DNA from: Pseudobacteriovorax antillogorgiicola
GTDB lineage: Bacteria; Bdellovibrionota_B; Oligoflexia; Oligoflexales; RGVZ01
Direction of reading: 5' to 3'
Assembly: GCA_945898195.1 (NCBI GenBank)
Contig: CAMDHM010000006.1
Location: forward strand, 1-64,000
DNA: 64,000 nt
Both the position numbers and the translations under genes were made by a program. Of the stretch, positions 48,914-58,531 are shown in pieces. The stretch's first letter is position 1. Every line of letters starts with the position of its first letter. The notes under the pieces were generated by a model, which worked only from the letters and a program-made list of their open reading frames with translations, was not told the DNA's origin and did not search any database.

Positions 48914-50224
48914 ACAGACTGACAGGGACGAGGCTCCCTTTTGACCGGGATTCTTCTCGCTGAGAGTGCGCATTGTGGCTGGCAAATCGAAATCAAACTC
49001 GTGATGCCAGCCCTTCATCCATTCCACTGCCGGCGCAGCAAGGCTTGTATTTAGCTCCGCAAGGTCCACCAATTCAGCTGGCTTAGCCGGCAGATAGCCC
49101 GACCTTGCCGCGCCAAGGATTTCACCATCATTTTCTGGACTCTTGGCTTCCGCAATCAGCCCTAATTGAACCAAAGCCTCGCAGGCATCGACTATCCAAT
49201 CCTGTGGCAATTTGGCCTTATGCACCATCTCATCGATTCGAACTGGACGTCCGGTACCTGATGCAAAATTGCGATGGATGATCACCAGTACCGCAAGGGG
49301 CAGCATCTCTTGAATGCGCAGGTTCCGAATGCGGTCCAACGGATGAATTATCTTGTCCACCGTATCGTCGGCCTCGGATTCTGGAAAACCCTGCTGGAGC
49401 CGCCAAGCAATCAATGCTCCAAAAAGAATGATGGCCCAGCAAATGTAAATCCAAAATAAAAAAACTGGCACAGCCGCCAGTGCACCGTAAATATTTTTGT
49501 AGTTGGTAAAATTGCTGGCGTAGTAGGTGTACAACCGCGACCCCTGATGCAACAAGGTCCCAGCCACGACCGCACCTACGCCTGCTTCTCGGCGACCCAC
49601 GGGACAATTAGGGATGACCTTGTAGGCCAAAAAGAAAAATGAGACCCAAACACCCCAAGTGATCAAACTCGAAAACGTAAGCGCCAGCCAACTCCGTTTT
49701 CCTACCACGGAAGACACGTCAAACATTTCTTGAATCCGGTATCCCGATACAACACCGATCACAATTGAACCGGCAAAAACGCCGAGGGTTAGAAATGTCC
49801 AAAAGTAGACGAATCGAGTGAAGACGTTGCGGTCTTGGCGAACAAGCCAGATTCTATTGAGTGCCTGTTCGATTTGGCGCAGTAGTAAAATCAACGTCAC
49901 GACGATCCCTGCAAAACTCGTCATCCCAATTTTTTTAAGATCCAATTGCCCAAGAAATTGCTGAAGGTAATCGATCACCTGCGTGCCGCTTCCGGCAGCA
50001 AGATTCTGCAAAATGAAGTCTCGCATGGAACCCATCATCTGGCTGTTGCTGCCAAATAACGGCGTGAATAATGAAATCATTGTGAACACGGCCGCCAAGG
50101 ATGGGACCAATGAGAATAATGTGATGTATGCCATCGCGGATGCTTGCTTCAGCAAATCACATCGCACGATATCCGACCAAACGATCGCTACAGAGTGCCG
50201 GATCTTGACCTTTATGGCATTCAC
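48905..50224 (-). CDS. YihY/BrkB-family inner-membrane protein
   Basis: 439 residues. Six membrane segments in the first 290 residues with ASAMAYITLFSLVPSLAAVF and RQIEQALNRIWLVRQ, matching YihY/BrkB (once misnamed RNase BN). The C-terminal 130 residues form a winged-helix-like extension (IDEMVHKAKLPQDWIVDACEALVQLGLI) common in longer family members. Role unclear; it may affect envelope or lipid transport. Confidence 0.88.
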   Translation of the reverse strand: MNAIKVKIRHSVAIVWSDIVRCDLLKQASAMAYITLFSLVPSLAAVFTMISLFTPLFGSNSQMMGSMRDFILQNLAAGSGTQVIDYLQQFLGQLDLKKIGMTSFAGIVVTLILLLRQIEQALNRIWLVRQDRNVFTRFVYFWTFLTLGVFAGSIVIGVVSGYRIQEMFDVSSVVGKRSWLALTFSSLITWGVWVSFFFLAYKVIPNCPVGRREAGVGAVVAGTLLHQGSRLYTYYASNFTNYKNIYGALAAVPVFLFWIYICWAIILFGALIAWRLQQGFPESEADDTVDKIIHPLDRIRNLRIQEMLPLAVLVIIHRNFASGTGRPVRIDEMVHKAKLPQDWIVDACEALVQLGLIAEAKSPENDGEILGAARSGYLPAKPAELVDLAELNTSLAAPAVEWMKGWHHEFDFDLPATMRTLSEKNPGQKGASSLSVCLV

Positions 50225-50273
50225 CTTGCGCCCCCTTCATTTGATCTTGAATATGCCTTCGAGCGTCTTTCAG

Positions 50274-50945
50274 TCAGTGGAGCGGCTTGCCTACGCCATC
50301 CGACGCCGGGACGTCCTGGCGGAACGCATCACGTTCAACATCACGGCGCGCTTGTTCGTAACGTTTTTCAGCCCACTGCCGCATAACCGTCAGTTGTTGC
50401 GTCCACGAGTCTTCCATGCGCTCTTGCATGAAGCCAGCAAACAGCCCATCCATCATAGCAAGAAAAGTCGTCATCAGGTCCAATCGAAGGCCAACGGGCT
50501 CTGCCAACGCTGCCGTCTGCAAGGTCACATCTTTGGCATCAGCCTGCTGGGGAAATTGCACGCTGCGCGGGCTAAGGTCTTTTGAAGACAAAGTGCAAGA
50601 GAACTCCCCCAATCCTTCGACATGGAAACCGACACGCATATCGCGGATGGTCTTACCAGAAAGGATCCCAGCTGCGGCTTCAGGAGTCTGCGCCGGGGCG
50701 CCGCCCCGCATCTGATGCACATGCACGCGACCCGATTCAGCCTCCAGGGTCAAGCGGTCGTCCACCCAATAACGTGCGCGTCGTTTCTGACCGTTAAGGG
50801 GGCAGTTAAATTCAAGGGGTTCGTCGCTGCAATCCGCACGATGCCAAAGCCAGACAAGAAACTCACGGGCGAGAAAACGCTTCGCCTTGGTCAAGGCTGC
50901 CATCTGATCCAATCGGGCTGCCATCTGTGGATTAATCTGGGTCAT
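50274..50945 (-). CDS. Conserved hypothetical protein
   Basis: 223 residues, ATG with GGAGG nine bases upstream. The start FLAREFLVWLWHRADCSDEPLEF, then YWVDDRLTLEA and SGKTIRDMRVGFHVEG, recalls a conserved deltaproteobacterial hypothetical family sometimes linked to RdgC. The rest is helical. No function assigned. It lies upstream of the BrkB gene by 49 bp on the same strand. Confidence 0.65.
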   Translation of the reverse strand: MTQINPQMAARLDQMAALTKAKRFLAREFLVWLWHRADCSDEPLEFNCPLNGQKRRARYWVDDRLTLEAESGRVHVHQMRGGAPAQTPEAAAGILSGKTIRDMRVGFHVEGLGEFSCTLSSKDLSPRSVQFPQQADAKDVTLQTAALAEPVGLRLDLMTTFLAMMDGLFAGFMQERMEDSWTQQLTVMRQWAEKRYEQARRDVERDAFRQDVPASDGVGKPLH

Positions 50946-50990
50946 AATTGGGAACCTCCGGAAAAACCAACAATTTCAGATATTTGACAA

Positions 50991-51051
50991 TAGAGTGACC
51001 TGGGGACAACCTGTGGGTAGACTGTTAGTAGATTGTGGAAAACCCACTCTA
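50991..51051. other. Overlapping competing stem-loops in an intergenic region
   Basis: TAGAGTG (50991-50997) pairs with CACTCTA (51045-51051), while GTGGGT (51013-51018) pairs with ACCCAC (51042-51047). The right-hand halves overlap, so the two stems are mutually exclusive. TGTGGAAAA (51035-51043) resembles a DnaA box. The rest of the 357-bp spacer up to 51302 has an AT-rich tract (about 51245-51275) that may be the promoter of the Smr gene. No gene was seen in it. Confidence 0.3.
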
Positions 51052-51302
51052 CAAACGGTCGCACGGTTCCCCAAAATATTCGCCAGAGTGATTGTCGCTG
51101 GAGGCAAAGACCGAAGCCGGTAGGGCAGATCGTTAGGCCAAAACAGGGACTTAATACTTCTAGGCACAACCGAGAAAACAATGTTCAAACTGATTAACAG
51201 AGGGGAGAGTTTTCATTTTCATGTCCCTCTTGTCAATACTCGGATTACGTTTTTTTATTTTTTATTTTTTTACATAGATAGACAAGGGTTTGGAGGCATC
51301 AG

Positions 51303-51794
51303 ATGCACAAAAAAAAAGCAGGAAAACCAATCAAACCACCTCATCCTGAACACGGAGTCCGGTTCGAACTGGAAGCTGATGCTGAAAATTTATTTAAAAC
51401 AGCAGTCGATAATATGACGGCGAGCGAAGGACAGGCTTCATTACTCTCCAAGGACCAAACGTCCGAGCCCGCCCCTTCCAAGAAAAAGAACCCAACTGAG
51501 CCTTTTAAAATTGACCTTCATGGCATGACTTTGGATGCTGCCAGACGGCACGTGGATGGTCGGATTCATGAGCTTCTGGTGCGCCTGTCTCCGGGAGCCC
51601 GCGCGACCCTCAACATCATCACTGGCAAAGGGCTGAACAGCGGGGTGGGCGGCGGCGTCCTGGCCCGGGAGATCCCCGATTGGGTTCGCGAAAGGTTCGC
51701 AAAACATATAGTTGATATGGACGAATCGCCCGCAGAAGTGCAACTTGGCGGGATCCCCATAAGGGGCTATTTTCGCGTGACCATCAAGGGCTGA
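51303..51794 (+). CDS. Smr-domain protein
   Basis: 163 residues, ATG with TTGGAGG upstream. A Lys/Pro-rich N-terminus (1-65), then a Smr domain (about 68-162) with DLHGMTLDAARRHVDG, LNIITGKGLNSGVGGGVLAREI and IRGYFRVTIKG. Stand-alone Smr proteins are nucleases acting on branched DNA or ribosome-linked RNA; the diagnostic DLHG and TGKG motifs are present. First of a run of RNA/ribosome genes with prmA and rsmE. Confidence 0.88.
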   Translation: MHKKKAGKPIKPPHPEHGVRFELEADAENLFKTAVDNMTASEGQASLLSKDQTSEPAPSKKKNPTEPFKIDLHGMTLDAARRHVDGRIHELLVRLSPGARATLNIITGKGLNSGVGGGVLAREIPDWVRERFAKHIVDMDESPAEVQLGGIPIRGYFRVTIKG

Positions 51795-51801
51795 AAACCA
51801 A

Positions 51802-52812
51802 GTGTCCATCTCAACCAAGAACCCCAATCACCCGGTTAAAACCTATGAGCTGCGGATCACTTTTCATCCAGGCAGCGTCACCGTGCTGGAAGTCAAACAA
51901 CGCACGATCGCTTTATTAAAATCTTTGGGCGTTGATTCTTTTGTCGAGGGCGCTATCGATGGTCTGGACATCGACAATGAATTCACCAGTGAGCCACGCG
52001 ATTTCTACACGGAACTAGGCGGCCTTGAACTACCGATTTCCGTCTACAAATACTCCGTTGAATTTCTTGAGGACCTGCAAGCACGCATCTCCCGGCACTT
52101 TGACCATCGATTTCCAAATCAAGTGTCCTGCTCCATGCACGACATGGACACTGCCGTATGGCTTGAAGGGTGGAAGGAAAGCTTCAAACCAATCATCACC
52201 GAGAGGTTTGTGATATTTCCGCCCTGGGACAAACCCGGCGAGGCCATCAGCAAAGATCGTCTGCTGATTGAAATCGAGCCCGGAATTGCATTTGGCACAG
52301 GCCAGCATGCAACCACGCAACTGTGCCTCCGCGAGCTCGAGTCCATCGCCAAAGAAGCCGGCCAGACCAGCCTCGCCTCAGCCTCATTGCTTGACGTTGG
52401 AACAGGAACTGGCATCCTTGCTCTGGGAGCATCAAAACTTGGCTTTGGGCGAATTGCCGGAACCGATATTGATCCGGATGCGGTTCTCGCCTCACGCAAC
52501 AATGCGGCGATGAACGGGGTGGATTTAGCTGTGACCCAATCGACTGTTCCTTCGCCGGCTGCAGCTAAAAACCTCTCCAGCGCATTCCAGCCACCATTCA
52601 ATTTTGTTGTCGCCAATATTCTTAAAGTCGTTCTAGAAAAAATCCTTCCCGACCTCGCCAGCGCTCTGGCCCCTGGCGGCCTGCTAATCCTTTCAGGTTT
52701 GCTCCATGAGGACGCTCAAGCCCTGACCCGTCAAGCCGAAGGCCTTGGCCTATTTTTCGTCCGTGAGTCGCTGCAAGACGACTGGGCATGCCTGGTGCTT
52801 CGACTGCCATGA
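51802..52812 (+). CDS. prmA: Ribosomal protein L11 methyltransferase
   Basis: 336 residues, GTG start 7 bp after the Smr gene. The C-terminal SAM-dependent methyltransferase domain has LLDVGTGTGILALGASKLG, GTDIDPDAVLASRNNA and FNFVVANILKVVLEKILPDLASAL (motif with the NIL of PrmA). The N-terminal part (1-140) includes VWLEGWKESFKP and ITERFVIFPPW. It trimethylates L11. It overlaps rsmE by 4 bp. Confidence 0.92.
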   Translation: MSISTKNPNHPVKTYELRITFHPGSVTVLEVKQRTIALLKSLGVDSFVEGAIDGLDIDNEFTSEPRDFYTELGGLELPISVYKYSVEFLEDLQARISRHFDHRFPNQVSCSMHDMDTAVWLEGWKESFKPIITERFVIFPPWDKPGEAISKDRLLIEIEPGIAFGTGQHATTQLCLRELESIAKEAGQTSLASASLLDVGTGTGILALGASKLGFGRIAGTDIDPDAVLASRNNAAMNGVDLAVTQSTVPSPAAAKNLSSAFQPPFNFVVANILKVVLEKILPDLASALAPGGLLILSGLLHEDAQALTRQAEGLGLFFVRESLQDDWACLVLRLP

Positions 52813-53636
52813 GCAAGCATGTATTCCGCTTTTTCGCCTCACACACCTCTGCCACCGGGTGGACCTTGGACGCCGAGGACGCCCACCATGCGCTGAAAGT
52901 CCTTCGACTTCCGGCAGGAGAAACTGTTGAAGCGACGGATGGCAAGGGGGCATTGGTTCGCGGATCGCTCTATCCAACCGGCAAGGAATCCGCCAACATT
53001 AACGATATCATTATCATTCAGGATGGCAGCCCTTCCGGGACGAATTCCAATTCAGCCCATCGGGTGCGATTAGAGCTTGCCATCGGGGCCCTAAAGCCAG
53101 GCGACCTTGACGAGATCATTCCAGCCATCGTGGAACTTGGCATCGACTGCATTTCGGTATTTATCACGGAAGAAACCGGCAAAAATCGCCTTGCAGAAAA
53201 GGCGGTCGATCGCTGGAATCGAATCATCAGAACGGCGACCAAACAATCTAAACGGCTCTGGCTCCCTGAACTTCTGACCTTTGATTCCATGTTTGCCTGG
53301 ATGGCTCAATTACCAAAAGATCCAAGCACCCTAAAAACCGAGGCAAGCAGCACCCGCTGGATTTTCGCAGAACCCGACTTCGGCAGCCCCGGCATCCAGC
53401 CAGGACTCCTTGCGGCACAATCCTTCGCCAGAAGCTTTTCCCCCCTATCCGACGGCGCCCCAAGAGGGTTAATTGGAGTTGTTGGTAGTGAACGCGGCTT
53501 TTCTACGACCGAGATTGAGGGCGCACATCAAAATGGCTTTACATCTGTATCCCTTGGGCCTCATGTGTTACGTGCCCGGACAGCCGCGATCGCAGCCGCA
53601 ACAATGCTGGCTATGGCGGGGCATGCTTCGCAGTGA
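52809..53636 (+). CDS. rsmE: 16S rRNA m3U1498 methyltransferase
   Basis: About 275 residues from the ATG at 52809, which overlaps the prmA stop; a start seven codons upstream is less likely. N-terminal PUA-like part (HVFRFFASH, DAEDAHHALKVLRLPAGE) and C-terminal SPOUT domain with LAIGALKPGDLDEIIPAIVELGIDCI, IGVVGSERGFSTTEIEGAHQ and SLGPHVLRARTAAIAA. prmA-rsmE adjacency is common in bacteria. Confidence 0.92.
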   Translation: MSKHVFRFFASHTSATGWTLDAEDAHHALKVLRLPAGETVEATDGKGALVRGSLYPTGKESANINDIIIIQDGSPSGTNSNSAHRVRLELAIGALKPGDLDEIIPAIVELGIDCISVFITEETGKNRLAEKAVDRWNRIIRTATKQSKRLWLPELLTFDSMFAWMAQLPKDPSTLKTEASSTRWIFAEPDFGSPGIQPGLLAAQSFARSFSPLSDGAPRGLIGVVGSERGFSTTEIEGAHQNGFTSVSLGPHVLRARTAAIAAATMLAMAGHASQ

Positions 53637-53700
53637 TATGATTTTTAGCGTCTTTGACGCGTAAACTCAGTTGCTCTATGCATCACGAAGGTTAAATGCC

Positions 53701-54291
53701 ATGAAAAAAATCCAAGGACGACGCGGGGGGTTACAATCGCTCCTCGTAGAACCATTCGAACAGATCAAACTCGGTTTGATTTTTATCGGACTAAATATTG
53801 CTTTTTCAATTATCTGCCTTAGCTTCTTTGCCTACTATCTCTACGATATCTACAATGCGATGGCAGTCTACTTCAAGTTATCCGAGCAGGAGAGTGTGCT
53901 GGCTGCCGGCAAGTTTGCCGTTCCAGCTGCCGTAGGGTTCGCCCTATTCGCTCTTTTTGTTGCCACAACACTTTTCGTTTCGATCCGCTACACTCACTCC
54001 ATTTACGGCCCGCTGGTCTCGATCAACCGATTTCTTGATGAGCTTTTGGCGGGACAGCGACCACACATCATCGCCTTACGTGAGACCGACCAGCTGCGGG
54101 ATTTGGCGGACAAATTAAACCGCGTTGCCGAGCGCCTTGACACAGGCCAACGCGCTGGCGCCCTCACGGCGATTCATCGTTACTTGGACGAACTAGGGGC
54201 AGGAAATAAACCAGCGCCAATCACATTGCGTGACGGTGATTCGTTTCGTGAACTCGCCGAAAAATTAAACAAGCTTGGATCGCGGCCATAA
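53701..54291 (+). CDS. Two-pass membrane protein with duplicated HAMP-like tail
   Basis: 196 residues from the ATG at 53701 behind GAAGG. Two membrane segments (about 23-45 and 76-100) with a short loop between. After the second, two copies of a ~37-residue unit occur: INRFLDELLAGQRPHIIALR and IHRYLDELGAGNKPAPITLR, each followed by ETDQLRDLADKLNRV or DGDSFRELAEKLNKL. The unit resembles the linker/HAMP-type region after the second membrane segment of chemoreceptors and kinases, but no kinase or signalling domain follows. Role unknown. Confidence 0.7.
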   Translation: MKKIQGRRGGLQSLLVEPFEQIKLGLIFIGLNIAFSIICLSFFAYYLYDIYNAMAVYFKLSEQESVLAAGKFAVPAAVGFALFALFVATTLFVSIRYTHSIYGPLVSINRFLDELLAGQRPHIIALRETDQLRDLADKLNRVAERLDTGQRAGALTAIHRYLDELGAGNKPAPITLRDGDSFRELAEKLNKLGSRP

Positions 54292-54300
54292 GCCGCTTTT
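54282..54300 (+). terminator. Short terminator-like hairpin before acnA
   Basis: GCGGC/GCCGC (54282-54286 and 54292-54296) around CATAA, followed by TTTT. It covers the stop codon of the membrane-protein gene. The stem is short, so partial termination is more likely than full. Confidence 0.4.
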
Positions 54301-54317
54301 AAAAAGGAGAATTCCCC

Positions 54318-56600
54318 ATGACCACTCAACTAAAAAAATCGGTTTGCGCAACCACTCAAACCATGGTGAGAAACAATTGTGAACGGATCGCAACCAGATC
54401 AGAAAAGTATCGCAAGGAACTTGGCCGCAGCCTGACCCTCGCCGAAAAAATTCTTTTTTCTCACCTGGACAACGACGCCAACATCAAAACGCAGCAGCGC
54501 GGCAAGAGTTTCATCATGCTTCGCCCGGATCGCGTCGCGATGCAGGATGCCACCGCCCAGATGGCTATCCTTCAATTTATTCAATCGGGTCGCAAGAAGG
54601 TGGCCGTTCCCAGTACCGTGCATTGCGACCACTTGATCCTGGCGCGCAAAGGCGTGACGGACGACATGAAGGTTGCCAACTCTGAAAACGAAGAGGTTTA
54701 TAACTTCCTTGAAACCGCCTCCAATAAATACGGCCTTGGTTTTTGGAAGCCAGGCGCCGGAATTATCCATCAGGTTGTCCTCGAAAATTACGCGTTCCCA
54801 GGTGGCCTCATGATCGGCACGGATTCCCACACCCCCAACGCCGGCGGGCTTGGCATGCTCGCCATCGGAGTTGGCGGCGCTGACGCGGTAGACGTCATGG
54901 CTGGAATGCCCTGGGAACTGCTCAATCCAAAGATCGTCGGCGTGAAGCTCACAGGCCAAATGCAGGGCTGGACTTCATCCAAAGATGTTATTCTCAAACT
55001 GCTTGGTAAAATGACGGTCAAGGGCGGCACCAACAAGATCGTTGAATACTTCGGCCCAGGAACCAAATCGATCAGCTGTACCGGGAAAGCCACCATTACC
55101 AACATGGGCGCCGAACTTGGCGCGACATGTTCGGTTTTTCCTTACGACGAACGCATGTCCGTCTACCTCCGTGGCACTGAACGCGCCGACCTGGCCGACA
55201 TTGCAGACAAGCACGCTGCCGATTTGCGCTGCGATGCCGATGTTGAGGCCAATCCAACTAAATACTTCGACGAAGTCATCGAACTCGATCTTTCGTCACT
55301 TGAACCCCAAATCGTTGGGCCACATTCACCTGACCTTGCCCGTCCAGTCTCGAGAATGCGTGATGAGATCAAGGAAAAAAATTATCCAGATCACATTTCA
55401 GCAACGCTGATTGGCAGCTGCACTAATTCTTCTTACGAAGACATCTCGCGTGCTGCGACGATTGCCAAGTTTTGTCTGGAGAATGGCATGAAGGCCAAGG
55501 CACAGTTTTTAGTAACACCTGGCTCCGATCAGATTTTCAACACCATTGAACGAGATGGACTCCTCAAAACCCTCGTTGAATTTGGTGGAACGGTGCTGGC
55601 AAACGCTTGCGGGCCGTGCATCGGCCAGTGGCAGCGTGACGATGTCGAAAAAGGGAAACCGAACTCCATTGTTACCTCATTCAACCGCAACTTCCGCGGC
55701 CGCAACGACGCAAATCCAGAAACCCTGAGTTTCATCACGGGCCCTGAGATGGTTGTTGCCTATGCCGCCAGTGGTTCGCTCGGCTTCGACCCAAACCGCG
55801 ACACGGTGAAATCAGCGAGTGGCAAAGAAATCAAGCTATGCCTGCCAGAAGGCCCCGAACTTCCGAAGTCAGGCTTCGTCTCTAGCGATTCCGGATTTAT
55901 CGAGCCCGCCGCAGATGGCAGCAAGGTCAACGTAGCTGTTAGCCCGACCAGCGAACGCCTGCAGATCCTGAATCCATTCACAAAATGGGACGGCCATGAT
56001 TTCACCAGCCATCTACTGCTGGTGAAAACAAAAGGCAAAACGACCACCGACCACATTTCACCGGCAGGAAAATGGCTACGCTACCGCGGTCATCTGGACC
56101 GCATCAGCGACAACATGTTCCTAGGGGCATCCAACGCATTCCAGACTGAAATAGGAAAAGCTAAAAACGCGCTCAACGGCGAAATTAAAAATATCAGCGA
56201 CGTCGCCCGTGACTACAAAGCTAAAGGCAGCCGCTGGATTGTTGTCGGTGATGAGAACTACGGCGAGGGATCAAGCCGCGAACATGCTGCCATGTCGCCG
56301 CGCCTCCTCGGAGTCAGCGCCGTCATTGTCCGAAGTTTTGCCCGCATCCACGAGACGAACCTAAAGAAGCAAGGGGTCCTTGCCCTCACATTTGTAAATC
56401 CCGCGGATTACGAAAAAGTTCGCGAGGACGACAAGATCAGCGTGACCAATCTAACATCCTTTGCCCCAGGCAAGGCTCTCAATGTTACCCTTGAGCATAA
56501 AGACGGATCAAAAGATTCGTTTGAGGTTCAGCACTCCTATAATGCGGAACAAATCGCTTGGTTCAAGGCCGGTTCGGCCCTGAATTTAATGAAAGACTAA
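54318..56600 (+). CDS. acnA: Aconitate hydratase, mitochondrial/AcnA-like type
   Basis: 760 residues, ATG with AAAAGGAG upstream. The length and order ([45 protein letters not shown] near residue 368, [11 protein letters not shown] near 430) match aconitases of the mitochondrial-type clade rather than the ~890-residue AcnA/IRP. The three cluster-binding Cys are in SCTN and CGPC. C-terminal swivel domain with [15 protein letters not shown]. It interconverts citrate and isocitrate in the TCA cycle. Confidence 0.92.
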   Translation: MTTQLKKSVCATTQTMVRNNCERIATRSEKYRKELGRSLTLAEKILFSHLDNDANIKTQQRGKSFIMLRPDRVAMQDATAQMAILQFIQSGRKKVAVPSTVHCDHLILARKGVTDDMKVANSENEEVYNFLETASNKYGLGFWKPGAGIIHQVVLENYAFPGGLMIGTDSHTPNAGGLGMLAIGVGGADAVDVMAGMPWELLNPKIVGVKLTGQMQGWTSSKDVILKLLGKMTVKGGTNKIVEYFGPGTKSISCTGKATITNMGAELGATCSVFPYDERMSVYLRGTERADLADIADKHAADLRCDADVEANPTKYFDEVIELDLSSLEPQIVGPHSPDLARPVSRMRDEIKEKNYPDHISATLIGSCTNSSYEDISRAATIAKFCLENGMKAKAQFLVTPGSDQIFNTIERDGLLKTLVEFGGTVLANACGPCIGQWQRDDVEKGKPNSIVTSFNRNFRGRNDANPETLSFITGPEMVVAYAASGSLGFDPNRDTVKSASGKEIKLCLPEGPELPKSGFVSSDSGFIEPAADGSKVNVAVSPTSERLQILNPFTKWDGHDFTSHLLLVKTKGKTTTDHISPAGKWLRYRGHLDRISDNMFLGASNAFQTEIGKAKNALNGEIKNISDVARDYKAKGSRWIVVGDENYGEGSSREHAAMSPRLLGVSAVIVRSFARIHETNLKKQGVLALTFVNPADYEKVREDDKISVTNLTSFAPGKALNVTLEHKDGSKDSFEVQHSYNAEQIAWFKAGSALNLMKD

Positions 56601-56624
56601 AGCAAATTCCCGAGTAGAAATTGG

Positions 56625-58352
56625 TTGCAGTCCTTGCCAAGAAACTTCCTCATCGCTCTTGCCACAGCCCTTTTGATAAGGGGGCTGTGGCTCATTCCAG
56701 ACGGTTCCTTGCTGGTTGTTCATTCTGACCAACAATTTATTGGACACCTCGTGGATTTTTTTGCCGCATTGGAAGCCGGCATCATTTTCCCACAATGGTC
56801 TGTTTTTGCACGCAACGGCTTTGGAAGTCCGTACCTCGGCTATTACCAACCTGGATTCTATTATGTCGCCGCGGTTTGCCTTTGGCTCACAAAAAATCCG
56901 CAAACTGCAATCGCCCTTGCCACGACCCTGTTGACGCTCGTTGGCGCTGCAGGAATGTTTACACTCTCGCGCCACCTTTTTCGATTTTCACCTTCAGGGT
57001 CACCACACCTATCCCCATCAACCACCGACAACCTTGCTGCCTTCGCCACAGCGGCCTTTCTTTGCCACCCCTATCAGCTGGTCAACCTCTATCAGCGCGG
57101 GGATTATTCTGAATTTGCCTGTGCGATGTTCCTTCCCTGGGCGATCGTCTTTGCCATTCACTCTGCATCAGAAAAGCCACGAATATGGCTTCAATATCTT
57201 CCGCCAACAGCAGTTGCATTGGCCGCATGTGTGATCCTTCATCCCTTGCTTGCCTATCCCATGTTCCTCGCGATGTTTTTCGTATCGCGACGCCTCTGGC
57301 CGGCGTTGACCGTTGCAGGTCTTTTGTCAGCATTTTATTGGCTTCCCCTGCTGGCCGAAATGCAATTCATCACGGTCGACAAGGCCTTTATTCCTGAATT
57401 GCAGCCCGCCCGCCACCTGCTCAGCCTGAGTCATGCACTAATGATTCCTTCGTCTACTACTGGCGCCTCCTCCGCCCCGTTCATCCTTGAACCCAACTGG
57501 GCGCTCGTCGGTTTTGCAGCCTGCGGGATTTTATCGACACTACGGCGCGGCGGATCCCTTCATCGCCTCGCAGCGATTGTCACGGCGATCACCTTTGTCG
57601 TGATTTTCATGATGACGCCTTGGAGTCTTTGGATCTGGGAATATTTGCCGTTTCTTGCGAAACTTCAGTTTCCTTGGCGGCTGCAAAATTTTGCGGCGAT
57701 TTTGACGGCGATTTTGGCCACCATTGGCCTTGCACAGTTTCGCCGGACGGAAACCTTTTCATACATCGTCATCACGGCGTTGATCGCAATTCCGGTTGCA
57801 TGGAACATGACTTCAACCAAACCAGGTCGTCCAATCCAAAACACGGACGATCTGGCGCGGTCAGGATTCCTCGTCGACACGATGGACGAGTGGATGCCAA
57901 AGACGGCAACGATCCGCATGGGGCTTGGCGATCAACCAGCCTTAGTGGACGGGCCATGCCAAGCCGGGCGCTTACACCGCAGTCCGGGTGAGATTCGAAT
58001 TCCACTATCCCTGGCTCCGGGACTTTCCAAACCACCACAGCTTTCCGACACCTGCATTGTGACTGTCCCACATTTTTTCTATCCGGCTGGATGGCACGCA
58101 GCCCTGCGTTTGCCTCCCCGCCCAGCCCAAATAAACTCCCTTGCACTGGCTAATCGGGATGGCTTCATTGAAATTTCCGTCCCCACATCTGCACTCACAG
58201 TCGAGCCACAAGATATCGTTTTGTCTAATAAAATGACACCTTGGCGAAAAATTGGCGTGGGCGTAACCATGTTCACTGCCTTTTTTCTGGCTGGGCTACC
58301 GGCATTTTTTCGCCACAGGCGCTTTCGCACGGATGATTCGTTGACAAGTTGA
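56625..58352 (+). CDS. PTPS-related/GT-C-like membrane protein
   Basis: 575 residues, TTG start, about eleven membrane segments in the first 420 residues and a soluble C-terminal part with Cys and one last membrane segment (about 545-565). FFAALEAGIIFPQWSVFARNGFGSPYLGYYQPGFYYVAAV fits the 6-pyruvoyl-tetrahydropterin-synthase-related (PF10131) membrane family, thought to be GT-C-like glycosyltransferases without known substrate. Near its 5' end the DNA forms a perfect 9-bp hairpin (56662-56690). Confidence 0.75.
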   Translation: MQSLPRNFLIALATALLIRGLWLIPDGSLLVVHSDQQFIGHLVDFFAALEAGIIFPQWSVFARNGFGSPYLGYYQPGFYYVAAVCLWLTKNPQTAIALATTLLTLVGAAGMFTLSRHLFRFSPSGSPHLSPSTTDNLAAFATAAFLCHPYQLVNLYQRGDYSEFACAMFLPWAIVFAIHSASEKPRIWLQYLPPTAVALAACVILHPLLAYPMFLAMFFVSRRLWPALTVAGLLSAFYWLPLLAEMQFITVDKAFIPELQPARHLLSLSHALMIPSSTTGASSAPFILEPNWALVGFAACGILSTLRRGGSLHRLAAIVTAITFVVIFMMTPWSLWIWEYLPFLAKLQFPWRLQNFAAILTAILATIGLAQFRRTETFSYIVITALIAIPVAWNMTSTKPGRPIQNTDDLARSGFLVDTMDEWMPKTATIRMGLGDQPALVDGPCQAGRLHRSPGEIRIPLSLAPGLSKPPQLSDTCIVTVPHFFYPAGWHAALRLPPRPAQINSLALANRDGFIEISVPTSALTVEPQDIVLSNKMTPWRKIGVGVTMFTAFFLAGLPAFFRHRRFRTDDSLTS

Positions 58353-58382
58353 TGGTAGACATATAAACAAACCTCGATCTGT

Positions 58383-58459
58383 CGCGGGGTGGAGAAGTCT
58401 GGTATCTCGTCGGGCTCATAACCCGAAGACCGCAGGTTCAAATCCTGCCCCCGCTACCA
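58383..58459 (+). tRNA. Initiator tRNA-fMet (CAT)
   Basis: 77 nt with encoded CCA. Initiator marks: anticodon stem CGGG-CTCATAA-CCCG with three G-C pairs, A11-U24 in the D-stem, and no pair at 1-72. Here position 1 is C and 72 is T, so the mismatch is C-U rather than the usual C-A. An integrase remnant follows 72 bp after its 3' end, marking the tRNA as a likely integration site. Confidence 0.93.
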
Positions 58460-58471
58460 ACAAATTTAGAG

Positions 58472-58498
58472 GCTTAGAGGTTAACTCTAGGCTTTTTT
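58472..58498 (+). terminator. Rho-independent terminator after tRNA-fMet
   Basis: GCTTAGAG pairs with CTCTAGGC (8 bp, one G-U) around GTTAA and is followed by six T. It is correctly placed to end the tRNA-fMet transcript. Confidence 0.75.
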
Positions 58499-58531
58499 GT
58501 TTGCGGTGGCGCACAAATGGTGAACCGTGAT

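Noticed and set aside
50946-51302. Chromosomal origin of replication
   Set aside because: Only one good DnaA-like box and no dnaA, dnaN, gidA or parAB nearby; kept only as a weak finding.
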